NCBI GenBank assembly: GCA_017501885.1
Contig: JAFVWA010000101.1
Span: forward strand, 1 to 64,000
Source of the DNA: Clostridia bacterium
GTDB lineage: Bacteria; Bacillota; Clostridia; Christensenellales; Borkfalkiaceae
Length of the DNA: 64,000 nt
Direction: 5' to 3'
Positions 27,411-35,445 of this stretch are shown one piece after another; positions within the stretch are counted from its first letter, which is position 1; each line of letters begins with the position of its first letter. The notes under the pieces were generated by a model. It searched no databases, was not told where the DNA came from, and was given only the letters and a program-made list of their open reading frames with translations. The position numbers and the translations under genes are program-made.

Positions 27411-27523
27411 GTTGGCTTGAAGATTTTATAGCACGAAACACTCCTGTAGAATAAGACGAAGAAGAAATGTGGAGAAGGCTTGAATACCAAGCCGGATGCC
27501 ATAGTTACGAAGACGAAGAATAA
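27407..27523 (+). pseudogene. Small ORF interrupted by one in-frame TAA
   Basis: The ATG overlaps the previous stop. It reads MSWLEDFIARNTPVE, stops at TAA (27452-27454), and in the same frame continues DEEEMWRRLEYQAGCHSYEDEE to a second TAA at 27521. The two halves look like one acidic 38-residue protein. A single base change (GAA, AAA or CAA to TAA), a sequencing error, or read-through could explain this. The first half alone would be a 15-aa peptide. Confidence 0.45.
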
Positions 27524-27588
27524 AATCTATCAATATTTTTCCAGATATCCGGAAAATAATTGATAAAAAAATAAAAGGTGGAATTATT

Positions 27589-28737
27589 ATGAAAATCAAA
27601 GAACTAAGAAAGGCAAAGGGCCTTTCTCAAACAGCTGTGGCTAAAGCACTTGGTATAGCACAGAACACTTATTCATATTGGGAGCTTGGCAAGTTTGAAC
27701 CGTCTCTCGTAGACGTTAAACGCCTTGCAGAATATTTTGGCGTTACGGTGGGCGAACTTTTTGGCGAAGCTCCGCAGTTTTTACCTGCAGAAGCTGACAA
27801 GCCTAAAATCTTCCATGATAGAAACATGTTTCATACGAGCGCAAGCCTGGAAGAAATAGAGCAGTCTATCGACCAGGATAAAGAGAAACTTAAAGAAACG
27901 TTCTTTCAGATAGGCTATAAGTTAACGCTAATAAAAAACACTTGTCTTCATAAAAAGTTAGGCTATGAAAACATAATCGACTATGCACAAGACCGTTTCG
28001 GCTTTGGCAAAACAACAACTTACGACCTGATTAACGTATATGCCCGAACTCGTGATTTTCATGACCCAATTAAAATGGCTAAGGGATACAAAAAGTTTAG
28101 TCAGTCACAATTGGTAGCAATGAGTGGCGAACATTGGTCGGCTGATATGATTGTAAATTACATAGAGCCAGATGATACCGTTGAAGATATAAAAAAATAT
28201 TTGAAAATCTGGGATAGAGAATACAGGACACGCTGCAATGCACCAAAAGGAAAAAATTTAAAAGAAGCACTTAAAATAGAACAACGTAGAAAAGAAAAGC
28301 TTGCATCAGAGCGAGAACAAGAGCAAACGGTAGCGCCCGGGCAGATGCAGATAGACGTAGAAACAAGCGAGTGCGTTGGCGAAGAAACTTTCGTATTTAA
28401 CCAGGAAGACGAGCTCGAAGAAATAGACCAGGAGATTATTCAAAATGAAGAAGAAACGTCAGAGCAAACAGACGGGACTGCAGAGCAAGAGCAGGCAACG
28501 GCGCCGACTTTCGAGATTTATCCGAAAAAGAAATTTGTTTCCACACCGGCAAGGATAAAGGGCGCGATAAAAGACTTTTTCGATTCAAACAAGTATTTCA
28601 AAGTTATATTTGACCCGGACGATAAGGGTGGCGGAACAAGAGTCGTTTCTGAAGAAATAGCGCAAAACATTGCAACGTTCTTAGTTGAGAACTGGGACGA
28701 GATTTTCAAAGATTCCGGTATGGGTTTAGAAAAATAG
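27589..28737 (+). CDS. XRE-HTH protein with C-terminal replication-like domains
   Basis: 382 aa. Residues 1-60 are a classic XRE helix-turn-helix (KGLSQTAVAKALGIAQNTYS, then YWELGKFEPS). Residues about 80-160 form a domain with LGYENIIDYAQDRFGFGKTT, a pattern seen in mobile-element DNA-binding and ParB/KorB-like proteins. An acidic Gln/Glu-rich linker (about 235-305) leads to a basic C-terminal domain (PARIKGAIKDFFDSNKYFKV). As the largest DNA-binding protein of the element it is a candidate activator or replication protein; neither is proven. Ribosome site AAAAGGTGG. Confidence 0.72.
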   Translation: MKIKELRKAKGLSQTAVAKALGIAQNTYSYWELGKFEPSLVDVKRLAEYFGVTVGELFGEAPQFLPAEADKPKIFHDRNMFHTSASLEEIEQSIDQDKEKLKETFFQIGYKLTLIKNTCLHKKLGYENIIDYAQDRFGFGKTTTYDLINVYARTRDFHDPIKMAKGYKKFSQSQLVAMSGEHWSADMIVNYIEPDDTVEDIKKYLKIWDREYRTRCNAPKGKNLKEALKIEQRRKEKLASEREQEQTVAPGQMQIDVETSECVGEETFVFNQEDELEEIDQEIIQNEEETSEQTDGTAEQEQATAPTFEIYPKKKFVSTPARIKGAIKDFFDSNKYFKVIFDPDDKGGGTRVVSEEIAQNIATFLVENWDEIFKDSGMGLEK

Positions 28738-28748
28738 GGGGAAGAAAA

Positions 28749-29069
28749 ATGGTTAAAATGTTAGAACTTTTAATTTTGGGAATATGCGCCTTAGGTTTTA
28801 TCTGGTGTGGCGTGATGCTCATTAGATACTACGACAGGAAGGCTTTTGAAAGAGAGTGCAAACAAGATAAAGAAGACAATTCTTCTACTGAAGTATACCG
28901 TTTTTCAAAAGAAGACGGTTTCAAGATTATAAAGACTAAAACGGCAACAATAATTGATTACACGCAGGCTAACATCTCAGCGCAGGCGGAACCGGTGAAG
29001 CGCAACAATATAGTAATAAGTCATGACAGCCCGCCTGCAAGGGGTGTTGGTAATGAAGAAGAAACTTAA
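28749..29069 (+). CDS. Small membrane protein
   Basis: 106 aa with one N-terminal hydrophobic segment (about 5-26) and a charged cytoplasmic-type tail starting RYYDRKAFEREC. No family recognised. It is translated from ATG behind TAGGGGGA; its end overlaps the next gene by 17 nt. Confidence 0.7.
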   Translation: MVKMLELLILGICALGFIWCGVMLIRYYDRKAFERECKQDKEDNSSTEVYRFSKEDGFKIIKTKTATIIDYTQANISAQAEPVKRNNIVISHDSPPARGVGNEEET

Positions 29070-29481
29070 CGTTAAAAACCGCAAGGGCGAAAAATGGTTG
29101 TTGTTTGCTCCCGGTTATTGGCTTAGTAATTGTGGCAGGTGGTATTCTGAAAAATCTAAAAAGATTTTGAAGCAATACAAAAACGATTCTGGATATTACA
29201 GAGTTTGTGTTTATTTTCCTTGTGGAAAGAAGAAGGATGTTTTTACACATATTGCAGTCGTATATCTTTTTGGGGATAAAAATGGCAACCGTTTACCGCA
29301 AACAAGCTTAAGAGCAGAGAATTTATCTATTGACCATATATCACGTAGAAAAAGCAATAACAGCGTGTTTAATTTGGAAATAGTCCAGCATGCGGAAAAC
29401 GTTACAAGGTTTTACGTTAAAGTTGGTCGAGCTCGCACGGTGCAAAGTGCAGAAGAGTTAGACCAAGAATTATATGGATAG
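29053..29481 (+). CDS. HNH-type endonuclease-like protein (NUMOD4/HNH layout)
   Basis: 142 aa. The N-terminal part (WLLFAPGYWLSNCGRWYS) resembles the NUMOD4 DNA-recognition module and the rest an HNH nuclease: FTHIAVVYLF, then the core LSIDHISRRKSNNSVFNLEI, in which DHI and the NN/NL pair match the phage HNH pattern. It may cut or nick DNA; phage HNH proteins act as homing nucleases or packaging aids. The ATG at 29053 (GGGGTG before it) is preferred to 29023. Confidence 0.72.
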   Translation: MKKKLNVKNRKGEKWLLFAPGYWLSNCGRWYSEKSKKILKQYKNDSGYYRVCVYFPCGKKKDVFTHIAVVYLFGDKNGNRLPQTSLRAENLSIDHISRRKSNNSVFNLEIVQHAENVTRFYVKVGRARTVQSAEELDQELYG

Positions 29482-29777
29482 TTCTTCCTTACACAGCAGG
29501 AAAGACTATATATTTCCACCTTGGCGCTTTAGTCTTATACTTAAGCGCCTGCATCGTTGCTTTAAGGCATGGCCCTAACAGGGCAAAGCAACGCACTCTT
29601 TAAATCCTGGCATAATGCCAGGTTTATCTCGGAACTAACCCTAAAGGTTAGAACCGGGCTTATACCTCGGGGCGTTTTTTATTACAATTTTTTCGCCCCA
29701 AAACGTTCTCTTCCGACAGGCGGACGTGTAGTTCAAGTCTACAAGAGAGCACCTAAATAAAAATTATAGGGGGATAA
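29482..29777 (+). other. Non-coding stretch with six stem-loops (origin/packaging candidate)
   Basis: No credible gene. Successive hairpins: TTCCT/AGGAA (29485-29502); GGCGCTT/AAGCGCC (29523-29549); CGTTGCTTT/AAAGCAACG (29555-29593) with inner GCCC/GGGC; CCTGGCAT/ATGCCAGG (29606-29622); CTAACC/GGTTAG with outer CGG/CCG (29630-29656); GGGGCG/CGCCCC (29669-29699); CTCTT/AAGAG enclosing GTAG/CTAC (29708-29747). The density resembles the intergenic region of filamentous phages (origins and packaging hairpin). A structured RNA is an alternative. Confidence 0.65.
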
Positions 29778-30302
29778 ATGAAGGCAAAGTTAAAAAAGGA
29801 AAAGAAAAAGGCGCAGGCGAAAAAAACTGCGCCAAAAAAAACAGAGAAGAAGTCAACCGCAAAGACAAAGAATACCAAAACTGGAAAGACGGTTGCAAAG
29901 ACAGCGTCGCAAAGGAAGACTGCGACAAAAAAAGCGCAGACTAAAAAGTCTACGCAGAAGACAGTGACTAAAAAAACTCGTAGCGAAGAGTTTCCAGAAA
30001 AAGTGCCTTTTTGGGCTAGATTAAGAATCGGGGGACAGCATCCTTCTTTGATAATTGACAGAGAAGATGTGGTAAATAAAAAAACAAAAAAGGAAGAAAA
30101 GGGCTTTGTTTACAGGGAGTCAACTCACGTAGAAAAAAAGGACAGAGAAGAGATTTTCCCAAATCCTGACAAGAGTGACCCAAGGCCCATGTATCTAAAG
30201 CGACCAAAGAAAAAGCCACAAAAATTGTTTAAGCCACATAATAAACAGTTGGATGTGCCAAAGGAACTTATAGAGCGATATGAAAAAAATAATAACAAAT
30301 AA
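29778..30302 (+). CDS. Lys-rich histone-H1-like protein
   Basis: 174 aa. The first about 75 residues are low-complexity Lys/Ala/Thr sequence (AKKTAPKKTEKKS type), like bacterial histone-H1-like nucleoid proteins; the rest is a basic domain with FPEKVPFWARLRIGGQHPSL and a proline-rich DPRPMYLKRPKKKP part. It probably binds nucleic acid. The tail repeats share nucleotide-level blocks with the 33530 gene, so the two are paralogous in their N-termini. Ribosome site TAGGGGG. Confidence 0.72.
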   Translation: MKAKLKKEKKKAQAKKTAPKKTEKKSTAKTKNTKTGKTVAKTASQRKTATKKAQTKKSTQKTVTKKTRSEEFPEKVPFWARLRIGGQHPSLIIDREDVVNKKTKKEEKGFVYRESTHVEKKDREEIFPNPDKSDPRPMYLKRPKKKPQKLFKPHNKQLDVPKELIERYEKNNNK

Positions 30303-30378
30303 AAAAGAGTTACCGTTCAGGCCTTTCGCCCATTCCTTAAAAAAGGTCACATGTAACTCTATAAGTTTAGTATAAACT
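30303..30378 (+). promoter_or_regulatory. Hairpin and palindrome before the exported-protein genes
   Basis: AGAGTTAC/GTAACTCT (30306-30360) closes a 39-nt loop and could terminate or attenuate. It is followed by AGTTTA GTA TAAACT (30364-30378), a possible operator or -10 region for the next gene. This separates the basic-protein gene from the exported-protein block. Confidence 0.5.
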
Positions 30379-30436
30379 ATTCTGGATAAAAAGTCAATCA
30401 AAACAAACAAAAATTTTTTGGAGGAAAAATTAAAAA

Positions 30437-31543
30437 ATGAAAAAGGAAAACAAAAACAAAAAAACAAATTTATTTAAACTCTTTGGCGTAACTGCCATGG
30501 CAAGCATTATGGCGCTTGGCGCAGTTGGTGTTGGATGCTCTTTTCTCCCCGAGAACAACGTAGCTGATTCTAACTCCAACGTTAAAGTTGAAGCTCCTGC
30601 TTATACAGCTGATTCATCTATTAAGACAGAGATACATAACAGCGCAAACTTAAAGCTTTTCAGCTCAGAACCTGAAGTTGTTGAGACGGAATCTAAGACT
30701 TATCTTTCATATAACCTTAAAGCAACCGTTTACCCAGAAAATGCGATAAACAAAGAGCTTACTTGGTTTGCTGAATTTGGTTCTGACCCTCAAGGTGCAT
30801 CTGCAGATGAGTATATTCAGATTTTTGTTAACCCTGAAGATTCTTCTGAAGCAGAGATAAGAGTATTAAAACCATTTTTAGGTTCAAATTCATTAGGAGA
30901 TAAAATGTATGTTTATTGTCACATATCTGATAATATGTCGATAAATGCAGAATGCGTTTTTAATTTTATAGGTGTTCCTACTACTATGAATTTTACCGGG
31001 GAGAACGTTACTGACAATGCTTTAGATTTGACTGCTGGAACTTCTTCAGTTTTAGATATAGATTTAACTAACTTCTTTGATTTTGTTGGCGAAAATTACG
31101 TAAATTTTGAAGTTACTTCTGTAGATATTCAAGGACAGTTTAACGTTGAGTCTAAATACGTTACTAACGGAACTGTTGACGAAACGAAATCTTTTGTTGT
31201 CGGCAACAAGGAATATGCGCCTTCTTTTGCTTTTAATTGGCGTTGTGCTAATGCAACTGAAGATTGCAACGTTACTTTTAACGCAACCGATTTCGTAAAT
31301 GTTTCAGTTGATTCTCAAAAGCTCACCGTAAACTGTTTATTAGAAGAAAGTGCTTATAATCATGGTTGGGCAACTGTTAGAACAGGTTATGCACACAGAT
31401 TTAGCTCTAACATTGAAGGTCAAGACGTGCTTGTTAGAATAACTGTTACCGAAAAAATTTCCGATTGTGTTGGATATCTTTATGTTAACCCTGTAACTGG
31501 AGCAACTTCTGTTTCTTTGAATCAATCTAATATTTATATTTAA
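30437..31543 (+). CDS. Exported element protein, candidate virion/adhesion protein
   Basis: 368 aa with a basic N-terminus and hydrophobic signal (about 14-34) ending GVGC, a weak lipobox, so exported and perhaps lipidated. The mature part is Ser/Asn/Thr-rich and beta-like, with Ig-like-domain character (LTWFAEFGSDPQG, a bacterial Ig2-type phrase). No catalytic motif. In filamentous phages the adsorption protein gene lies in this position before the assembly ATPase. Ribosome site TGGAGG. Confidence 0.72.
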   Translation: MKKENKNKKTNLFKLFGVTAMASIMALGAVGVGCSFLPENNVADSNSNVKVEAPAYTADSSIKTEIHNSANLKLFSSEPEVVETESKTYLSYNLKATVYPENAINKELTWFAEFGSDPQGASADEYIQIFVNPEDSSEAEIRVLKPFLGSNSLGDKMYVYCHISDNMSINAECVFNFIGVPTTMNFTGENVTDNALDLTAGTSSVLDIDLTNFFDFVGENYVNFEVTSVDIQGQFNVESKYVTNGTVDETKSFVVGNKEYAPSFAFNWRCANATEDCNVTFNATDFVNVSVDSQKLTVNCLLEESAYNHGWATVRTGYAHRFSSNIEGQDVLVRITVTEKISDCVGYLYVNPVTGATSVSLNQSNIYI

Positions 31544-31560
31544 TTAAAGGGGGGTAACGC

Positions 31561-32112
31561 ATGAAAAAGTTACTCTACGTGTTTTTCGCAGTTCTACTAT
31601 TAGGGATAATCGTTGTTGGTGGTTATTTTATCTATGATAGGTATCTAAAAACAGAAGAAAAATCAAACGGACTTTATTTTAATGATGAACTTCTACATTC
31701 AGATAATGCTAAAATAAGCCTTGATTGTAATTCGGATAACGTTTTTAAGGTTGTATTTTCTGAAGTAGGTTATGATATAAAAATTATGCCTAATGAAGAT
31801 TTTTCTTTCACGGTAGACGGCGAAGAAAAAACATTTTTAAGTTTATCTAATTTAACTGATTATTTTGATGTTGAATATCTTGCAGAAGGTTTTAGTGTTA
31901 AACTTTCTGAAGATTTTTCGATGCAGGCATTTTTAGAGAGTATTTATCCTGATAGTGAAACAATTATAATTTCTAACTATTCACCGGAAGATTTTAATTT
32001 TGTTTTAACCGTTACTTCTAAAACTAATGAAGAATCTATAAGTGTTTTATTTAAAATTATAAATTGCAATGACTTAGGAATTAAGCTTGATAAAACGGAA
32101 ATTTTTATTTAA
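31561..32112 (+). CDS. Membrane-anchored exported protein
   Basis: 183 aa; one N-terminal span (about 5-26) with YFIYDRYLKTEEK after it, then an extracytoplasmic Asp/Asn/Ser-rich domain. No family recognised. Ribosome site GGGGGG. It lies between two other exported proteins and ends 10 nt before the next start, so the three form a block that may build one structure. Confidence 0.7.
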   Translation: MKKLLYVFFAVLLLGIIVVGGYFIYDRYLKTEEKSNGLYFNDELLHSDNAKISLDCNSDNVFKVVFSEVGYDIKIMPNEDFSFTVDGEEKTFLSLSNLTDYFDVEYLAEGFSVKLSEDFSMQAFLESIYPDSETIIISNYSPEDFNFVLTVTSKTNEESISVLFKIINCNDLGIKLDKTEIFI

Positions 32113-32122
32113 GGTTTTTTGT

Positions 32123-33511
32123 ATGAAGTTCAAAAGTAAAAATTTAATTTTTAGCATCTTCTTCATTTTCATAATACTTCTCAGTTGCTTTAGCCTTGGT
32201 TTATCTCAAGTCAAAGCAGAGTCTTCAAGCGGTGGTAATTATTCCACCGCTTTAGAGGACTTAAAAGCTGGAGAAGGCTTTTCTGAAGAAGATTTTCCTG
32301 CCATAGATAACGATTATTCTATACAGGTTATCACTATTGCAGAAAGTCAAAATAAAGAATTATTTATTTACGTTTATCAGCCGTCATCAAATTTTGTTGA
32401 GTTTACTGCTTGCAGTATAAACTTGTCTACTGAAACGGGAGAAGATATCCCTTTTAAAAATTACAAGTTAGAGCTTCTTAATAGAGAAGGTGTTTTTCAA
32501 AAATACCTTGTAAAAAATTTTGAGGTAAAGTCTGATGCGATTCGCTATTATAATATTTCTTCTATTTATAGGCCTTGGGATAAAATGTTGGATGATGCTC
32601 CTGCGGATGAAAACATTTTAACAGAAGTAGCTTTTGAAGTTGGTAAGCTTTTTAAGGCTACAACTAAAAACGGTAAAGTCAGCTATGTCTGCCAGGAAAC
32701 AGAAACTATTTTAATTACTTCAAGAGTAGACGGCTTTGTCGAATATTCGGATGGTTTTACGTTGTTTCCTTCTTGGTGTCGCTCTCATTACGTTGCCTTT
32801 TCGGCAGAATATGATATAGAGCACTTACTTGAGGCAGACGTTTACTATATACCTGTTGACGTTTCTTATACATGGCTGCCATTTTTTGGCGAAGATATAA
32901 CCAGGAAAGTTTTGCCTGAAGAGTATGTTAAACTTACGTATAAGCAGTCCGTGTCTCACGAAGGCTCGGGGTGGTTTTCAAAAACCTATACATGGGACCG
33001 TATAGAGAGTGTTAAAGATTTTGTAGCTAATGAAAATCTTACTGATGAAGCAAAAGCTGATTTGTTGGATAAACAATGGGTTCTTCGTTTTGTAGAGACG
33101 GAATATAAGCACGTTGATACAGCTGAAGGTTTTAACCGTTATTATACTGACATAACTGACGTTACTATTTTAAGACTAAAATTCGAGACTGAAGGCAAGA
33201 CGTATAACTTAGGCGTTGTAGATAACAAGCAATATCAACCAGGAACAGCAGAACCCGATAATAAAGGGCCTGGTGAAGATTTAGGGTGCACAAGTTTTGA
33301 TATTAAAACCTTTTTAATAATTGTAGGGATTATTCTCGCACTCATTTTATTTATGCCTATTCTGCCTGATGTTATAAGGCTTGCGTGGTTTTTAATTAAA
33401 TATGGCTGTAAAGCCTTGTTTTATATAATAAAATACCTAATTAAAGGTCTTTATTATTTGTTTGCTTGGCCGTTCTATTTGGCTAAGTGGATAAAAGAAA
33501 GAAAAGAATAA
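32123..33511 (+). CDS. Exported protein with C-terminal membrane helices (pIII/pVI-like?)
   Basis: 462 aa. Signal peptide (hydrophobic about 7-27, SQVKAES cleavage-like), a large extracellular domain rich in Tyr, Ser and Asp, then three hydrophobic segments near the end (about 395-455; FLIIVGIILALILFMPI is the first) and a short basic tail. A big outer domain with C-terminal anchor is the plan of filamentous adsorption/release protein pIII; several spans would fit pVI. The ATG at 32123 is chosen because the signal starts there; an in-frame ATG at 32087 overlaps the previous gene. Confidence 0.72.
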   Translation: MKFKSKNLIFSIFFIFIILLSCFSLGLSQVKAESSSGGNYSTALEDLKAGEGFSEEDFPAIDNDYSIQVITIAESQNKELFIYVYQPSSNFVEFTACSINLSTETGEDIPFKNYKLELLNREGVFQKYLVKNFEVKSDAIRYYNISSIYRPWDKMLDDAPADENILTEVAFEVGKLFKATTKNGKVSYVCQETETILITSRVDGFVEYSDGFTLFPSWCRSHYVAFSAEYDIEHLLEADVYYIPVDVSYTWLPFFGEDITRKVLPEEYVKLTYKQSVSHEGSGWFSKTYTWDRIESVKDFVANENLTDEAKADLLDKQWVLRFVETEYKHVDTAEGFNRYYTDITDVTILRLKFETEGKTYNLGVVDNKQYQPGTAEPDNKGPGEDLGCTSFDIKTFLIIVGIILALILFMPILPDVIRLAWFLIKYGCKALFYIIKYLIKGLYYLFAWPFYLAKWIKERKE

Positions 33512-33529
33512 ATTATTTTTGGAGGGAAA

Positions 33530-33778
33530 ATGAAAAATAAACAAAAGAAAGTAACAACTAAAAAAGCGCAGGCTAAAAAGCCTGCGCCAAAAAAGACGGT
33601 AGCAAAGAAAACCGTTAGTAAGTCAACCAGTCAGGCAAAGAAGACGGTTAAAACCACTTCTAAAAAGTCTGCGCCTAAGAAGACTGCATCCAAGAAGCCT
33701 GTTGCAAAAAAGACGACAACTAAAAAAACGCAGACTAAAAAGTCTACGCAGAAGAAATTGCCTAATAAAAAACAATGA
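33530..33778 (+). CDS. Lys/Ala-rich small basic protein
   Basis: 82 aa made almost only of K, A, T, S, P and Q in repeats such as KKTVAKKTV and KKTTTKKTQTKK; histone-H1-tail-like. It matches the N-terminal part of the 29778 protein at nucleotide level. The gene contains a perfect hairpin, GCGCAGGC TAAAAA GCCTGCGC (33566-33587). DNA condensation is a reasonable guess. Ribosome site TGGAGGG. Confidence 0.7.
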   Translation: MKNKQKKVTTKKAQAKKPAPKKTVAKKTVSKSTSQAKKTVKTTSKKSAPKKTASKKPVAKKTTTKKTQTKKSTQKKLPNKKQ

Positions 33779-33807
33779 GAAAGTCAACTATTTAACGCAA
33801 ATTTTTT

Positions 33808-34536
33808 ATGATAACTATAATTTTCGGAAGCAACGGTGTAGGAAAGTCAAGTCTGATGAATCACTTTCTAAACGAAAGCGCCTTCGACCATGACAGAATA
33901 AACCAGGGGCAAGAAGAGATTTATTGGTTAAACCAGGAATATGGGATAGATATAAGCACGCCTCAGCACATGACTTATCTTAACGGAACGGCAACGTTCC
34001 AAAAAGACGGTTATGATGCCAGAGAGAACTTGCAACTCTATCCCGAGCGCCTGGGAATACAGTCTGAAGCGCCGGAAGGTGTTAAGTGTCAGTTTATACT
34101 TCCTTATGCAACGTTAGGCATAGACGAGGCACAAACGTGGTTTTCATCCAGAGACGGACACGTGCAGAACTACCAGTTCTCTTTCTTTGAAAAACACCGT
34201 CACAACAACTTAAATATTTATATGAGCACGACCAGGGCAAGACTAATTGACCTGCGCATACGTGAGCTTGCTCAAGGAATGCACGTTCTTGAGCGTAAAA
34301 TCATCGAAAATAAGTTCGGTTCAAAGAGTATTGAGTGGACCGTTAACTTAATTCCGGTTGGAGAGATAGACGGATATATAAACGCCAACCCTAAAGATAG
34401 AAAACAATTCGCTAAAAGGGCTAAAATCCTTTGCGGTAGAGATATATTTGAAATTTACGACCCAGAAAGCTGTAAAAAGTCTTTTTATGAGGGGTTTAAT
34501 AGCGCTGATTTTAATTTTAAGAGGAAAGTTTCGTGA
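33808..34536 (+). CDS. Zot/pI-family assembly ATPase
   Basis: 242-aa P-loop ATPase of the zonular-occludens-toxin/filamentous-phage pI family. Walker A is GSNGVGKSS (residues 7-15); Walker B with the family hallmark is LGIDEAQTWFSSR (103-115, D106/E107); HRH at 130-132 and LRIRELAQGMHVLERK complete the Zot pattern. In filamentous phages this protein drives virion extrusion through the membrane. It lacks the C-terminal membrane span and outer domain of M13 pI. It follows three exported-protein genes, as gI follows gIII-gVI. The ribosome site is weak. Confidence 0.88.
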   Translation: MITIIFGSNGVGKSSLMNHFLNESAFDHDRINQGQEEIYWLNQEYGIDISTPQHMTYLNGTATFQKDGYDARENLQLYPERLGIQSEAPEGVKCQFILPYATLGIDEAQTWFSSRDGHVQNYQFSFFEKHRHNNLNIYMSTTRARLIDLRIRELAQGMHVLERKIIENKFGSKSIEWTVNLIPVGEIDGYINANPKDRKQFAKRAKILCGRDIFEIYDPESCKKSFYEGFNSADFNFKRKVS

Positions 34537-35165
34537 AAAAAATTAAATTTAAGAAAAAGTTTGTAAAGCAAAACCTTCAATCAATTACGATACTTGAAAA
34601 CTTAAGGGTTTTTCAGACGATACATAATAAAGGCAACGTGATTGGAGAAAATAATGCCGATGAATTAAGGCGTAGGATTTTTAATTCAATGTCATCTGAT
34701 ATAAAAAGAGTTGAAAACTCTGTTAAATTATATGAGATTTACACGTTAAAACTCGATAAGTTGAAAGAAGAGCAGAAACTACGTAGAGTAAAACTCTTTA
34801 ATTGGTTTACTAAATACGTAGATAAACTCGAAAGGCAGGAAATAAACCGATTTATGGCTCGTTATGAGGGATATATTAATTTGCCTGGTATTGATGCAAC
34901 AATCGAAGATGAATATTCTGATGAAATCATTGTTTTCGGTGATAGAATAACTTCTGAAGCTCAATCACAATGTGAGCCTGAAGAAGTTCAGGAAGAAGAG
35001 AATGAGGCTTCAGATGAAGAATTTGAGGTCGAGGAAGACGAGTCCGAGGATGAACAAGAAGAAATCGAAGGTGAAGAGCAGGATACTGATTTAATAGCCG
35101 ACGAAGTCGAAATTGAATCAGAAGAAGACGACGATGCAAGCATCGAAAGGATGATAAATAGTTAA
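34533..35165 (+). CDS. Protein with basic head and acidic tail
   Basis: 210 aa; not recognised. The first 130 residues are basic and helical (KKIKFKKKFVKQN, then KLYEIYTLKLDKLKEEQKL); the last 75 are a nearly pure Glu/Asp stretch. It starts with GTG overlapping the Zot stop (GTGA), so the two are translationally coupled and may act together. An acidic tail could mimic nucleic acid or chaperone the Lys-rich proteins. Confidence 0.72.
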   Translation: MKKIKFKKKFVKQNLQSITILENLRVFQTIHNKGNVIGENNADELRRRIFNSMSSDIKRVENSVKLYEIYTLKLDKLKEEQKLRRVKLFNWFTKYVDKLERQEINRFMARYEGYINLPGIDATIEDEYSDEIIVFGDRITSEAQSQCEPEEVQEEENEASDEEFEVEEDESEDEQEEIEGEEQDTDLIADEVEIESEEDDDASIERMINS

Positions 35166-35406
35166 AAATCTCGAGAAGAAAGCGTTTGGCTTGTAGACAG
35201 GGCGAAAGATTCAGACAGGGTCGAATCTTCGCACGGCGGAAAGACAAACGCTTGCGGAACAGATTTTTAACGTTTTAGGTGTGAAGATTAGATTCCGATC
35301 GGAAAGTAAAATTCATACCGCTATATATAAAAAAATTCAATAGTGAAAATAAAATTGAAACTAAATTGGAAACAAAATTTTTCGGAGCGCAGCGAAGAAA
35401 AATTTT
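35164..35406 (+). other. Non-coding stretch with nested stem-loops
   Basis: One long fold: AAAAATCT/AGATTTTT (35164-35268) encloses AAGCGTTTG/CAAACGCTT (35180-35253), which encloses GCGAAAGATTC/GAATCTTCGC (35202-35232); AGACAGGG occurs twice inside. Then GGTGTGAA/TTCATACC (35278-35319) holds a 12-bp palindrome, TTCCGATCGGAA, and AAAATTTTTC/GAAAAATTTT spans 35374-35406. No gene fits. Candidate origin, recombination site or structured RNA. Confidence 0.65.
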
Positions 35407-35445
35407 CGCCCATTTTTAATAAATCGAGAAAAGGAGAGCAACCGC

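Noticed and set aside
29569..29760. 63-aa reading frame in the hairpin region of the element
   Set aside because: It spans five stem-loops, lacks a ribosome site and has no plausible protein character; the region is better read as structured non-coding DNA.
29053..29777. HEARO/IscB-type RNA-guided nuclease locus (HNH gene plus structured RNA)
   Set aside because: The HNH protein has only about 142 aa with a NUMOD4-like head, no RuvC or bridge-helix parts, and the hairpins do not show the layout of omega-RNA that I know.
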